DNA of 63,806 nucleotides from Planctomycetota bacterium (GCA_002746535.1 NVWA01000033.1:1-63806); one strand, 5' to 3'. Counted from the first letter of the stretch, positions 26,916-36,270 are shown. Numbers and translations are program-made. The notes: generated from the letters alone by a model not told the origin.

Positions 26916-28418
26916 ATGGATCAGCCAGGAGAATTTCCATATAGACGCGGGATTTATCCTGAGATGTATCGTCAACGAACTTGGACCATGCGTCAGTACT
27001 CCGGTTTTGGTGGCCCAAAAGAAACCAATCAACGTTTTAAAGAAGTGATCAAAGGTGGCGGCACTGGTTTGTCGATGGCTTTTGATTTGCCGACTCAACT
27101 GGGTTTAGATTCTGATCATGAATTATCATTAGGAGAAGTTGGCCGAACCGGTGTGGCTATTGACACAGTTGATGATTTACGGTTAGCCTTTGATGAAATA
27201 AATTTAGGTGAGATTAGTACGTCCATGACGATTAATTCATCGGCGAGTGTGTTACTTGTTTATTATTTACTAGTCGCCCAAGAGCAAGGCGTGGATTGGA
27301 AAGATGTTAGAGGAACCATTCAAAATGATATCCTCAAAGAATATATTGCTCGTGGTACTTATATCTATCCGCCCGAAGAAAGTTTGCGGATAATTACAGA
27401 TCTATTTTCATGGTGCGATACTAACGTACCAAGATTTAATGTGATCTCGGTATCAGGTTATCATATTCGAGAAGCCGGAGCAACCGCCGTACAAGAATTG
27501 GCGTTTACCTTAGCCAATGGGCGAGAATATATGCGACGCTTGATCGCTTCTGGTCAAGATGCCAATCGAGTCGGTCAACAAATATCTTTTTTCTTTTCGG
27601 TTGATAATGGATTACTTGAAGAAGTCGCGAAATTTCGTGCCGCTAGAATTTTGTGGGCCGAATTATTAAAAGAAGAATTTAATTGTAATGAAGATGCTTG
27701 TCGTTTACGTTTCCATTGTCAGACCGCCGGATCAGCCTTAACTGCCCAGCAACCTCAGAACAATGCGGTCAGAGTTGCGCTACAAGCATTATCTTCTGTC
27801 TTCGGTGGTACTCAAAGTTTGCATACCAATTCAATTGATGAAGCCTTGGGGTTACCCACAGCGGATTCTGCAAGACTGGCTTTACGAACGCAACAAATTA
27901 TTTCAGAAGAATCTGGCCTTACAAATCATGTTGATCCTTTTGGTGGTTCTTATGTCGTCGAAGAAATGACCGATAAATGTATGGCAGAAGTCAAAGAGTT
28001 ATGGAAACGAATTGATGAAAAGGGTGGAGTATTGGCCGGGATTGATTCTGGGCTTATTCAATCATGGATACAAGGTTCTGCTTATAAGATTCAAAAAGAG
28101 ATAGAATCAGGTGAGCGCAAAATTGTTGGTGTGAATTCTTTTAAAGAAGAGAATGAAGCAGCTCCGGATATTTTTGAAATTGATGCGGCTTTAGAAAAAG
28201 AAACTGTTAAACGATTAACGGCTTATAAAAAAGATCGTGATCAAACAAAAGTGCAGGAAGCTTTAAAAAAAATTACACAAATGGCAGAAACAAAAGAAAA
28301 TATTATTCCTTTCATTATGGAAGCCGGCAAAGCCAAAGCGACGGTGGGTGAAATTTGTCAAGCCATGAAAGAAGTTTTTAATACATATCAACCAACCAGT
28401 GGATTGACCTATGAGTAA
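26916..28418 (+). CDS. Methylmalonyl-CoA mutase-type catalytic subunit without B12 domain
   Basis: A 500-residue TIM-barrel subunit of a coenzyme-B12 acyl-CoA mutase. It stops where the B12 domain would begin; that domain is in the next gene. Tyr28 (MRQYSGF) and Arg146 (IARGTYIYPP) sit 118 residues apart, and His183 (SGYHIREAG) 37 further. These spacings equal Tyr89, Arg207 and His244 of the Propionibacterium methylmalonyl-CoA mutase, whereas isobutyryl-CoA mutase has Phe/Gln there. So methylmalonyl-CoA to succinyl-CoA is predicted. The downstream ATG overlaps its stop by 8 bases, which means coupled translation with its partner. Confidence 0.88.
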   Translation: MDQPGEFPYRRGIYPEMYRQRTWTMRQYSGFGGPKETNQRFKEVIKGGGTGLSMAFDLPTQLGLDSDHELSLGEVGRTGVAIDTVDDLRLAFDEINLGEISTSMTINSSASVLLVYYLLVAQEQGVDWKDVRGTIQNDILKEYIARGTYIYPPEESLRIITDLFSWCDTNVPRFNVISVSGYHIREAGATAVQELAFTLANGREYMRRLIASGQDANRVGQQISFFFSVDNGLLEEVAKFRAARILWAELLKEEFNCNEDACRLRFHCQTAGSALTAQQPQNNAVRVALQALSSVFGGTQSLHTNSIDEALGLPTADSARLALRTQQIISEESGLTNHVDPFGGSYVVEEMTDKCMAEVKELWKRIDEKGGVLAGIDSGLIQSWIQGSAYKIQKEIESGERKIVGVNSFKEENEAAPDIFEIDAALEKETVKRLTAYKKDRDQTKVQEALKKITQMAETKENIIPFIMEAGKAKATVGEICQAMKEVFNTYQPTSGLTYE

Positions 28419-29514
28419 AGAAAAGATTACCCCTCGAATAATGATAGCCAAACCAGGTCTAGATGGTCATGATCGTGGTGCCGTGGTTGTCGTGCAAGGT
28501 CTTCGAGATGAAGGTTTTGATGTGATCTATACAGGTCTGCGCCGAACGGCAAAAGAAATCGCCATAGCCGCAGCCCAAGAAGATGTCGATGTTTTAGGAC
28601 TATCTGTTTTGTCGGGTGCCCACATGACGGTTTTGTCGACCATTTTAGAAGAGCTAGATAAACTTTTTTGGCGCCCCAGTTTGTTAGTCGCTGGTGGTAT
28701 CATCCCAGCTAAAGATGAAGCTAGTTTAAAAAAACTTGGCTTTGATCTTATTTTCGGCCCGGGAACATCTCTTAAAGATATTGGCGAAAATATTCGGAAA
28801 AATGTTCCTAGTCGCTGTATCCGAAAGAATAGTTCAAAAATTCCGTGGGTACAAACAAGTGCTCATCTTACGGAGCTCGAGTTAAATGGTGTCCTTGAAA
28901 ACGAGAGTCTTTTAAAACCAAATAAAAAAAGCCGCATTGTTCTTTTGTCTGGGCAGGGGGGTGTAGGTAAAAGTACTTTGATCGGTGAATTTATTCAAAC
29001 AGCGAGCAAACAAAATAAATCCATTGCCGTCATAGCCAATGACCCAAGTGGGGCCCAAGGCCGAGGAGCCATTTTAGCAGATCGATTACGTATGCCGATG
29101 GATAAGTCGCCTGAAAAATGTCTCATCAGAAGTATCCCTGTTAGTGATGCAAGCTTGGGTATCTCAAAAGAAGTCGGTAGCATGGCAACATTACTATCAA
29201 ACGAGTATGATTTAGTCATCGTAGAAACTTTAGGTCTTGGGCAACATCAATACCTAGAAGCCGATTGGGTAGATTTATCAATAGCCGTAGTGGCCCCAGG
29301 TACAGGAGATCATTGGCAACTAAGAAAATCAGCTATATTAGACGTCTGCGATCATATCTTTATCACCAAATCAGACACCCCAAACTTTGAAGTCTTTCAA
29401 AATGATGTCACCGAAGTTTTACACGACAAACGCAAAGACAAAATGCCTACAATCATCAGCGTCTCACAAAAAGACAAAGAAAGTATTCTAATCGCTTTTA
29501 AATCTCTTTTTTAG
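28411..29514 (+). CDS. B12-binding mutase domain fused to MeaB-type GTPase
   Basis: A 367-residue fusion. Residues 1-135 are the mutase cobalamin-binding domain with DGHDRG; His20 is the lower axial ligand of B12. A linker (136-172) leads to a G3E GTPase of the MeaB/ArgK type: P-loop GQGGVGKST (181-189), NDPSGAQG, LIRSIPVSDASLG, Walker B-like VETLGLGQ and base motif TKSD (319-322). MeaB proteins load and protect the cofactor of the mutase. The GTPase part is about 195 residues and lacks the helical N- and C-terminal arms of free MeaB, as in the fused IcmF. IcmF has the order B12-GTPase-catalytic in one chain; here the catalytic part is a separate gene. Confidence 0.88.
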   Translation: MSKEKITPRIMIAKPGLDGHDRGAVVVVQGLRDEGFDVIYTGLRRTAKEIAIAAAQEDVDVLGLSVLSGAHMTVLSTILEELDKLFWRPSLLVAGGIIPAKDEASLKKLGFDLIFGPGTSLKDIGENIRKNVPSRCIRKNSSKIPWVQTSAHLTELELNGVLENESLLKPNKKSRIVLLSGQGGVGKSTLIGEFIQTASKQNKSIAVIANDPSGAQGRGAILADRLRMPMDKSPEKCLIRSIPVSDASLGISKEVGSMATLLSNEYDLVIVETLGLGQHQYLEADWVDLSIAVVAPGTGDHWQLRKSAILDVCDHIFITKSDTPNFEVFQNDVTEVLHDKRKDKMPTIISVSQKDKESILIAFKSLF

Positions 29515-29527
29515 TTATCAACCTTTA

Positions 29528-31285
29528 TTATATGAACCTAGTTAATTGCTCTGTGGGAATTAACGGTTCACCTCGCCTGGTTGAGTGACCAAGTTCCGAT
29601 ATTAAATATAGATGTCTCTTAGCCCTAGAACAGATAACATATAAAAGACGTCTTGCAACATAATCCGCAACCGGATTACCACCTTCGATTATATCATTCC
29701 AATGAGGTATTTTTCCTTTTAACAACCCGTAGGCTATGACAAGTTCATATTCTTTACCTTTAGTTTGATGATACGTTGAAATAGATACTCCATTTCTATC
29801 TCTATAGTACTCTCGTAGACTAGAAGCATTATTAATAATCTCGTACTCTCTAACTCTATTAATAATGGAATCAATAAATGCTTGTTTAGCATCAGAGGCG
29901 GTAGATACCGATGTGATGTCCAAATTTATAAGAAAACAAAAGCTATCTATTAAATTACTTACAAAGACATGTATTTCGACATCAAAGTTTAAATTTAGGC
30001 TATTTATTGCTTTTACTATAGACCTAAGATTTACAGTTCCTATTTCAAATACAAAACCTAATTCTGCCAAGTTGTCCAAAATTTTCTGAGCCATCCTCTT
30101 CCTTCTAGAATAGTTATCTGGCGATATTGGGGTAAAATACATTTTAATAAGGTCATACCAATAGTTGTCAATACTCTTTGGGATTGGCGAAACACTTGGT
30201 GCGTCAAGAGGTATCTCTGGTGCAATTTGTCTCATACTTTTTGCAAGATTAATAACATCTCGCCATGTAGGTGCAACTATTACCATTTCATTAAAATCTA
30301 TTAAATCTTTATATTGGTTAACTATATCTATAATGTATTGATGCAATTCACCTCTATTGATATTTTTCTTATAATTGATATTTGATGGTTCTTGGGGTGC
30401 AATCATTTTGCTTACAATATTTATGTTCTCATCTTGAAAGCTTTTATAAAAATCTATAATTCGTTGTGTGCTTCGAAAACAGCCTGAAAGATTTTTCACT
30501 TCAATATGATCAAGCTGAAAATCATTTTTTAACTGATCTGCATTCTTAGCTATCGCACCTAAGTTTGTATATATTGCCTGATCGACATCGCCAATAAAAG
30601 TTAAAATAGAGTTTTGATGCCTAATTATTTTTTCAAGTATTTTATATTGACGTTGATTGGTGTCTTGATACTCATCAACATATAGATAGGGAAATAACCG
30701 TGAAAGTCTTAAAGCAATTTCTGGGGTTGCCGTTAATAACTGGTTGCTAATAGATAAAATTAAATCAAAGTCAATGCAGTTTTTCTCAATCAAGGTATTA
30801 TGATATTCTTCTAGTGCTGAGTAGAGATTACTACCATGGGTGGCATCTATTTCATATTGCTGGTTTAGTGCTGTTGGGAATGGGTTGAAATAACCTATAC
30901 CATGTTTATTTTTAAGTTCTGAAATTAGCGACCTGCTTTCAAATTCGTCAAGAACACGAAAGCGATGTCTAGTAAGCGTATGTTCCCCACAATAGGGCCT
31001 TATTATCCATTCCAAGCAAAATGAGTGTATAGTCCCAATCCATAGATTATTAGTTTTTATTCCCAACTTATCGAGCCTGTCCATAATGGTTTCAGCTGCA
31101 GTATTTGTATAAGTAATTGCCACTATTCTTTTTCTTCCTAACGACAGTTGGTCATCAATTAATTTATAAGCAATTTTTGATACTAATGTTTTAGTTTTGC
31201 CTGAGCCTGGACATGCTGTTAACAACAAATGGCCATCGTATAGAACCGCTTCTTCTTGTTCTCTTGTTAATCCGCGCAAAGGCAT
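29528..31285 (-). CDS. gajB: Gabija protein GajB: UvrD-like helicase
   Basis: A 585-residue superfamily 1A helicase. Motif I is CPGSGKT (25-31), motif Ia ITYTNTAA, motif II YVDEYQDTNQ, motif III FIGDVDQAIY, motif IV region CFRST, motif V STYHQTKGKEYE and motif VI RLLYVICSRAK. The GajB of Bacillus is about 490 residues, so this one is somewhat long. It begins 1 base from the stop of a gene for an OLD-like ATPase-nuclease; this pairing is the definition of Gabija. GajB is thought to sense or process DNA ends and activate GajA. The Q-motif region near the N-terminus (LTREQEEAVLYDG) supports the ATG used. It is convergent with the mutase operon. Confidence 0.85.
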   Translation of the reverse strand: MPLRGLTREQEEAVLYDGHLLLTACPGSGKTKTLVSKIAYKLIDDQLSLGRKRIVAITYTNTAAETIMDRLDKLGIKTNNLWIGTIHSFCLEWIIRPYCGEHTLTRHRFRVLDEFESRSLISELKNKHGIGYFNPFPTALNQQYEIDATHGSNLYSALEEYHNTLIEKNCIDFDLILSISNQLLTATPEIALRLSRLFPYLYVDEYQDTNQRQYKILEKIIRHQNSILTFIGDVDQAIYTNLGAIAKNADQLKNDFQLDHIEVKNLSGCFRSTQRIIDFYKSFQDENINIVSKMIAPQEPSNINYKKNINRGELHQYIIDIVNQYKDLIDFNEMVIVAPTWRDVINLAKSMRQIAPEIPLDAPSVSPIPKSIDNYWYDLIKMYFTPISPDNYSRRKRMAQKILDNLAELGFVFEIGTVNLRSIVKAINSLNLNFDVEIHVFVSNLIDSFCFLINLDITSVSTASDAKQAFIDSIINRVREYEIINNASSLREYYRDRNGVSISTYHQTKGKEYELVIAYGLLKGKIPHWNDIIEGGNPVADYVARRLLYVICSRAKRHLYLISELGHSTRRGEPLIPTEQLTRFI

Positions 31286-31286
31286 A

Positions 31287-33380
31287 TTAGTTCATTAACT
31301 TGGTTAGAGGATCTGAAGGATATAATTGAGAAAAACTTATAAGCTTTTCTTGTTTATTAGTACCTTGAATAGTATTTATTTCAATATCCTGTTTTTGCAT
31401 TCTATAAGACATTATTTCATAGAAAATATTATTTTTATCGTGATCAGTCAGAACATGCTTCAAAGATTTAATTATATATGACGGTACATGGGATCTTTCA
31501 TGCACTTTATCGGCAAGCATAATGGCGAACCAGCCTTTACCAACCTTTTTAGCTAAGTGCAAAGCGAAATAACATTTCTCAGAATCTTGGCCATTTAGAT
31601 GATTTGTTATTACATCAATTCTGGCTTGCTGAGTGTATATTGAATCTAATATATTAATAAAAATATCACTATTACCTGCTAAAATTAATTCTGTTTCAAA
31701 TGTATTCGAGGCAAAGAACGGTTGAATGTACGCATTTGCCCTGTAGGTATTATTAAGATCATTATATCTTGTTTGCCCATTTACTGCTGAATTACTCAGT
31801 TTATTCATATATTCCTGATTTGCGTAATCAGTTACGCCGTTCAGAAATGGCTGGTCGTGATCTGTAATGATAGAACAATTGATCTTCAATCTGTTTTCAT
31901 CAAATAAAGAGGAGATGTGTTTAAATACAGTGCCATCCATTTTTATCAAACTAATACCCAACTCATCGAGACAAATTCCAAAAACTGCTTTTATTAGCGC
32001 AGGAATAAGAATCTGTTCAGCATCACCCTCTACTAATAAAACGCTCTTCGCAAAAAGCAAAGTGCTTCTTGAAGAGTCAAGATATCGTTCAATCTTATTC
32101 ACTTCTTCTGAGTCTATACCTTTTGATGGCCAGTAAACTTCAGAATAGTTATTCTTTCTAGAAATAACATTCATCGAAGAAATTTTTGAAACTGAGCTTA
32201 TTTGTGTTGAATGAGTAGAAATTATAATTTGCGCATTCTCTAAAGAAAAATTTGAAAACAATGTTTTTTGAATATGATTATGTATATGCGCTTCAGGCTC
32301 TTCTATTAATAAAAAATGTGCTATTTTGTCATCACCTTCTCTATTCGTCTCATATTCGTATAGTTTCAAGGCTAAATAGATAAGGTTAGCCCCACCTAAA
32401 CTAAGATCCTCTATTTTGCCTGTACCCTTATACCCATAAGAATCCTCAACTAGAAGTGTTAATGACTGAATAAGCTCTACAATACTCTCAGGGAGACCAG
32501 AAGTTATATTCAATGAAGGTGAATAAGTTTGCCCAATCGCTTTTAATAAAGTAGATTTTAATGCAGTACTTAGCTCTTTAATTTGCCTTAAATCAGATAT
32601 ATCTCTATTAAGTTGTTTAACTGCACCTTCAACCGTTTCAGCACCTTCAATCTCGTTACTTTTTTGCACCAGCAATTTAAATAATGGGTTATTTTTTGAA
32701 TATTTCATATCAGCTACAACATTTCTAAGTGCCTTTACATAGGTACAATTAACTTCTTTTACTAGTGAAAAATATGGCGGCTTCATTGCACCTAATAAAG
32801 CCGCGTCATCATTATCTGGGTTTGGGAAAATATAATTATTAAAATTACCAGCTACTGATTCATATTCATTATCATCAAGATAGTCTACTGTCCCTCTTAC
32901 AAATGCTACCGTTTCATAGTTTGCACTATCAATCTGTATACCAGATAAATAGTTTTTAACATTTTCTTTTCTTATTTGCAGATTAGGCTCTGTATTTGTA
33001 CGTTGAAATAGCTGTTGTCTAATATGAATCTTTGGCCTGAACGCGAAAGTAAAAACACCTTCCGCATCCCCGCTGGCCATTTGCATAGCGTGATTAGCCA
33101 TCACGAGTTCTTCGTCTGACTCGCCCAAACCTCCAAAAACAAAACTCAATACCACCCAGTGACCCGATGGATGGTCCAAGCCATTAAAAAAATCTGTACT
33201 GCTTAATTGTTTTGCATTTTGAGGTAGCGAATCATCTAATACCAATCTCAGTGCATAAAAAAAATTTGTTTTGCCAGAAGCATTTTCGCCTAAGATTGAA
33301 TTTACACTCTTATTATTTAGAAAGAATTTGGCATTTCTAAAATTACGAAAGTTTCTAATTGTGAATGTTTTTATAAACAT
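31287..33380 (-). CDS. gajA: Gabija protein GajA: OLD-like ATPase/TOPRIM nuclease
   Basis: A 697-residue protein. The N-terminal ABC-type ATPase has Walker A GENASGKTN (31-39), a signature-like DLSLGGANLIYLAL, Walker B FLLIEEPEAHIH and the switch His in ISTHSTQI. The C-terminal TOPRIM nuclease has LLVEGDAEQILIP and ITDHD. This is a class 2 OLD nuclease; with the adjacent helicase it makes a Gabija anti-phage system, which nicks invader DNA when cellular NTP falls. Bacillus GajA is about 580 residues; extra material lies in the middle (100-250) and at the C-terminus. About 360 bases upstream hold a mobile repeat, fitting a movable defence locus. Confidence 0.85.
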   Translation of the reverse strand: MFIKTFTIRNFRNFRNAKFFLNNKSVNSILGENASGKTNFFYALRLVLDDSLPQNAKQLSSTDFFNGLDHPSGHWVVLSFVFGGLGESDEELVMANHAMQMASGDAEGVFTFAFRPKIHIRQQLFQRTNTEPNLQIRKENVKNYLSGIQIDSANYETVAFVRGTVDYLDDNEYESVAGNFNNYIFPNPDNDDAALLGAMKPPYFSLVKEVNCTYVKALRNVVADMKYSKNNPLFKLLVQKSNEIEGAETVEGAVKQLNRDISDLRQIKELSTALKSTLLKAIGQTYSPSLNITSGLPESIVELIQSLTLLVEDSYGYKGTGKIEDLSLGGANLIYLALKLYEYETNREGDDKIAHFLLIEEPEAHIHNHIQKTLFSNFSLENAQIIISTHSTQISSVSKISSMNVISRKNNYSEVYWPSKGIDSEEVNKIERYLDSSRSTLLFAKSVLLVEGDAEQILIPALIKAVFGICLDELGISLIKMDGTVFKHISSLFDENRLKINCSIITDHDQPFLNGVTDYANQEYMNKLSNSAVNGQTRYNDLNNTYRANAYIQPFFASNTFETELILAGNSDIFINILDSIYTQQARIDVITNHLNGQDSEKCYFALHLAKKVGKGWFAIMLADKVHERSHVPSYIIKSLKHVLTDHDKNNIFYEIMSYRMQKQDIEINTIQGTNKQEKLISFSQLYPSDPLTKLMN

Positions 33381-33606
33381 TATGTCTCATTTAGTTAAAT
33401 TTTTTGCCAGTTTGCGATTAAGGTCAGCGGTGTTTTTTTCTCAGACACTCATGTATATAATTGGTTACTGATGTATTTGAGATTATAGCGTACTTCACGA
33501 TTATGTAAAATTGCTTTGAATATATGCTCACAGGTTCGGGTGAGGTTAATATTTAAATTGCAATAATTTATAACAAATATAAGCGATATATGATTGTTAG
33601 AGATCA

Positions 33607-33739
33607 AACAATCAAGGACAGGCTAAGTATATTTTGTTTTTGAAAACTACTTATCCCAAAAATATGAAACCTATCAAAACCAAAAGTCATCATAAATCAA
33701 AATGGGAAAATAAAATTTACACAGCCTGTTCTTGTTCTT
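33607..33739 (+). mobile_element. ~130-bp terminal-inverted-repeat element (MITE), copy 1
   Basis: The first of three near-identical copies (others 36338-36470 and 40195-40325), all in the same orientation. The core shared string begins CTACTTATCCCAAAAA and ends at the terminal CCTGTTCTTGTTCT. Termini are inverted repeats related to AGAACAAGnnCAGGCT. There is no coding capacity, so it would depend on a transposase elsewhere. It lies between the gajA start and the BlaR1-like stop. Confidence 0.8.
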
Positions 33740-33742
33740 CTT

Positions 33743-35809
33743 TTATTTTAATAATAAAACTTCTTTAAACTTAATTAATTTTGCTTTTATTTTTATTTTA
33801 ATCTTAATCTGCACTCTTTCATCTGTAATCATTTTTTGTTTATTTATTAGTGTCAAAGGATAAGTTGGTTTTGTTTTGTCTAATTCAAAGGTCAAGCCTT
33901 TGCGTGGGATTTGAACTGGATGTTTGATATGAAACTCATTTACTTCTTGGACAGGTGAGTGGATTGTTAATTTTAAATTATTCTTTTCATGGGTATTAAA
34001 GGACGTTTCGTGCATTTGAAGTTTTCCTAAAAGTTTAAAAATACCATCTAGGAGGTAATTTTTACCTTCGAAGTGAAATATTCTGACGCAAAGCACAATT
34101 CCTTGGTTCGCTTGTTTAATGATTGGATCGAAGAATCCATTTAATTTTTTATAATCTGCTATATAACTCCTACTGTTGAGGCTGTAAATATGGGCTAATG
34201 TTGAATTGAAAACGCAGAGATTTGGACCCTTCATGTTTTCTTCACCTGATTGAATGTTAAATTGTATTGAGATTTGTTCATCGGCCTTAATATTATTGTA
34301 TGCTGTTATCAGCTTTTCTATTTTATTATGGGATTCTTTTGTTTGGCAAATATATAAGATGGTGCCGACTTTGTAAATATATGGTTTATTTTTTGGTAAT
34401 TTATTGATATCTATTTTCCAGTAGTCTGTGTTGAAAAGTTTACGTAGAAATGGTATATATGACAGAGCCGGCACTTTTTTAATTTTAACTAAAGTTTTAA
34501 CTTTATTAGGGTTGATTAATACCCTACCGTTTAAAGATTTAATATTTTTAGAATTTTCTTTTTTAAATATAACACGGGCCCATTTATTTTGTGTGACGAT
34601 TAGCTCAATAAGCTGTTGTATACAGCTTGTTCTATTTTTGAAGTTTTCTTTATTGAGACCACAAATTTCAGGGTAAAAGCTAGCGATTTCAACGTTTTCT
34701 TTTGAAATAAAGTTATTAGAAATAGTGTAAGCGTTTACTATTAGCGGTTGTTTGATTTGATTATCTGTTTTCGTTGAAGATTTTTTCTCTATATTATCTT
34801 TTGCCTGCGTCGACATTAGTGGTAGTGCCATCATGGTCACTAATATTGCAGCTATGAATAGAGTTTTAATTGGATTTATCTCATTTGAGGTGTTTAGATT
34901 TAACATTTTGTGAATCCTTTCAATTGTGTTATTTGATTTGAAATTAGCAGAAAGTTGTGTGATTTTATATTCTTCTAAATGAATTAATGCTTTTGAGAGA
35001 TGAATTGAACTTGAGTGCGAAATGGCCATCTCATCGCAATGAAATTCCCTGATTTTTTTTAAGTCTTTTGCGATATATATAATGATGGGGTTGTAATAAA
35101 ATAAGATCTCGAATAACGTAATAACTTGTTGTCCGTAATGATCTAGTCGTTTTATGTGTGCTAGCTCATGCAATAGAATGGCCTCCAGCTGATTGACTGG
35201 AATACTGGTCATTAATGAAGTTGGCAAATAAATCGTTGTGTGAAATATATTACTTACAAATGGTGATAATAAATCTGTTGTATATTTGAGTATAATTCGT
35301 TTTTTTATATTCAGTTTTAGGGTACATTTTTTTAATAATAGATTGATACTTTTTTCAGTGCAAAGAGTTGCTTCGTTTTTGATAGTATTAATTGTTTTTA
35401 GTTTAAAAAAATATTTCATTAAGACAAAAATGATTCCAGTTGACCAAAGGTAAAATAAAATCATTTTATATTGATTAGAGGTTTCGCTTTTTCCGATCAC
35501 TGGTTTTTTGATTGAGTCGGATTTGATTAGTATTTCGCTTTTCTGTGAGAGAACTTCTAGTTCCGTTATGATGGGTTCTGAGTTTATTTTGTGAACAGTA
35601 TTAGTAGTTGTAATAGCTGTTTTCATAGAATTATTCGTTAATATAACTGTGACAGGTAAGTATACTATCATCATACAAAAAATTGCGGAGTATTGATTTT
35701 TTCCACTAAGACCTATATTTTTTATTATTAGGTAAAGAAAAAAGAGAGGAATGCTCAATACAGTTGAGAAGATGATAGAACTACTGATGATAGTGTAAAC
35801 TGATTCCAT
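33743..35809 (-). CDS. BlaR1-like M56 membrane metallopeptidase with secretin-like sensor domain
   Basis: A 688-residue signal-transducing protease. Four N-terminal membrane helices frame a cytoplasmic zinc protease with HELAH (214-218). A further helix near 305-325 leads to an outer domain. In BlaR1 that domain is a penicillin-binding sensor; here no SxxK/SxN/KTG serine-transpeptidase pattern is seen. Instead residues about 395-525 resemble secretin domains: KKVPALSYIPFLRKLF echoes the secretin VPVLGDIPxLGxLF motif, and YKVGTILYICQTKESHNKIEKL a secretin N1-type unit. It should cleave the BlaI-like repressor encoded 1 base upstream when a signal binds. The signal is unknown; beta-lactam sensing is not supported. 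Confidence 0.8.
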   Translation of the reverse strand: MESVYTIISSSIIFSTVLSIPLFFLYLIIKNIGLSGKNQYSAIFCMMIVYLPVTVILTNNSMKTAITTTNTVHKINSEPIITELEVLSQKSEILIKSDSIKKPVIGKSETSNQYKMILFYLWSTGIIFVLMKYFFKLKTINTIKNEATLCTEKSINLLLKKCTLKLNIKKRIILKYTTDLLSPFVSNIFHTTIYLPTSLMTSIPVNQLEAILLHELAHIKRLDHYGQQVITLFEILFYYNPIIIYIAKDLKKIREFHCDEMAISHSSSIHLSKALIHLEEYKITQLSANFKSNNTIERIHKMLNLNTSNEINPIKTLFIAAILVTMMALPLMSTQAKDNIEKKSSTKTDNQIKQPLIVNAYTISNNFISKENVEIASFYPEICGLNKENFKNRTSCIQQLIELIVTQNKWARVIFKKENSKNIKSLNGRVLINPNKVKTLVKIKKVPALSYIPFLRKLFNTDYWKIDINKLPKNKPYIYKVGTILYICQTKESHNKIEKLITAYNNIKADEQISIQFNIQSGEENMKGPNLCVFNSTLAHIYSLNSRSYIADYKKLNGFFDPIIKQANQGIVLCVRIFHFEGKNYLLDGIFKLLGKLQMHETSFNTHEKNNLKLTIHSPVQEVNEFHIKHPVQIPRKGLTFELDKTKPTYPLTLINKQKMITDERVQIKIKIKIKAKLIKFKEVLLLK

Positions 35810-35810
35810 A

Positions 35811-36188
35811 TTAATTTTCCAGTTTAGATTCGGCTTCTTTAATTAGTTCTTTTAGATGAACAAGTTCATCTTTTGAAAGAGGTTTTGCAGATATCGCTTG
35901 AACCAGAAGATCATCTAAGGAATTATTAAAAACATTCGCCAATAGATTTTTTATTACATCCCTTTTTACCTTATTTTCTTTTAATTTAGAGGAGAAAATA
36001 TGGGCTCTATTTGATGTGTCTGCATTCAACAACCCTTTTTCTTCCATAATTTGCATGAACTTTAAAGTTGTTGTGTATCCTTGCTTTTTATTTCTATTAA
36101 TGACTGTATTTACCTGTCTGACGGTTCCTCTTTTTAATGTCCACAAGACTCTTAGTATTTCCAATTCTGATTTTGTAGGTGATTTCAT
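35811..36188 (-). CDS. blaI: BlaI/MecI-family transcriptional repressor
   Basis: A 125-residue winged-helix repressor. PTKSELEILRVLWTLKRGTVRQV is the family N-terminus and TTTLKFMQIMEEKGLL the recognition-helix region; the C-terminal half is a helical dimerisation arm with the family protease-cleavage area (NNSLDDLLVQAI). It is translated immediately before the M56 protease gene. Three palindromes TACGAA-N4-TTCGTA lie 25-102 bases upstream and are very likely its operators, giving autoregulation of the pair. No beta-lactamase gene is nearby. Confidence 0.9.
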   Translation of the reverse strand: MKSPTKSELEILRVLWTLKRGTVRQVNTVINRNKKQGYTTTLKFMQIMEEKGLLNADTSNRAHIFSSKLKENKVKRDVIKNLLANVFNNSLDDLLVQAISAKPLSKDELVHLKELIKEAESKLEN

Positions 36189-36212
36189 TTTTTTCCTTAC
36201 AAGTTAATAAAC

Positions 36213-36228
36213 TACGAATAATTTCGTA
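36213..36228. promoter_or_regulatory. BlaI-type operator 1
   Basis: TACGAATAATTTCGTA, a dyad TACGAA-N4-TTCGTA 25 bases upstream of the repressor start. First of three; centres are 29 and 31 bases apart, about three helical turns, so dimers would bind on one face. Confidence 0.8.
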
Positions 36229-36241
36229 TAATTGGGCAAAA

Positions 36242-36257
36242 TACGAATATTTTCGTA
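36242..36257. promoter_or_regulatory. BlaI-type operator 2
   Basis: TACGAATATTTTCGTA, the middle of three identical-pattern dyads upstream of the repressor gene. Confidence 0.8.
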
Positions 36258-36270
36258 GAGATCAATATTA

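Noticed and set aside
26916..28418. Isobutyryl-CoA mutase or 2-hydroxyisobutyryl-CoA mutase specificity.
   Set aside because: Tyr28 and Arg146 occupy the positions where those enzymes have Phe or Ile and Gln.
33743..36188. Beta-lactam resistance regulation by the BlaI/BlaR1-like pair.
   Set aside because: There is no beta-lactamase gene nearby and no penicillin-binding motifs in the sensor domain.
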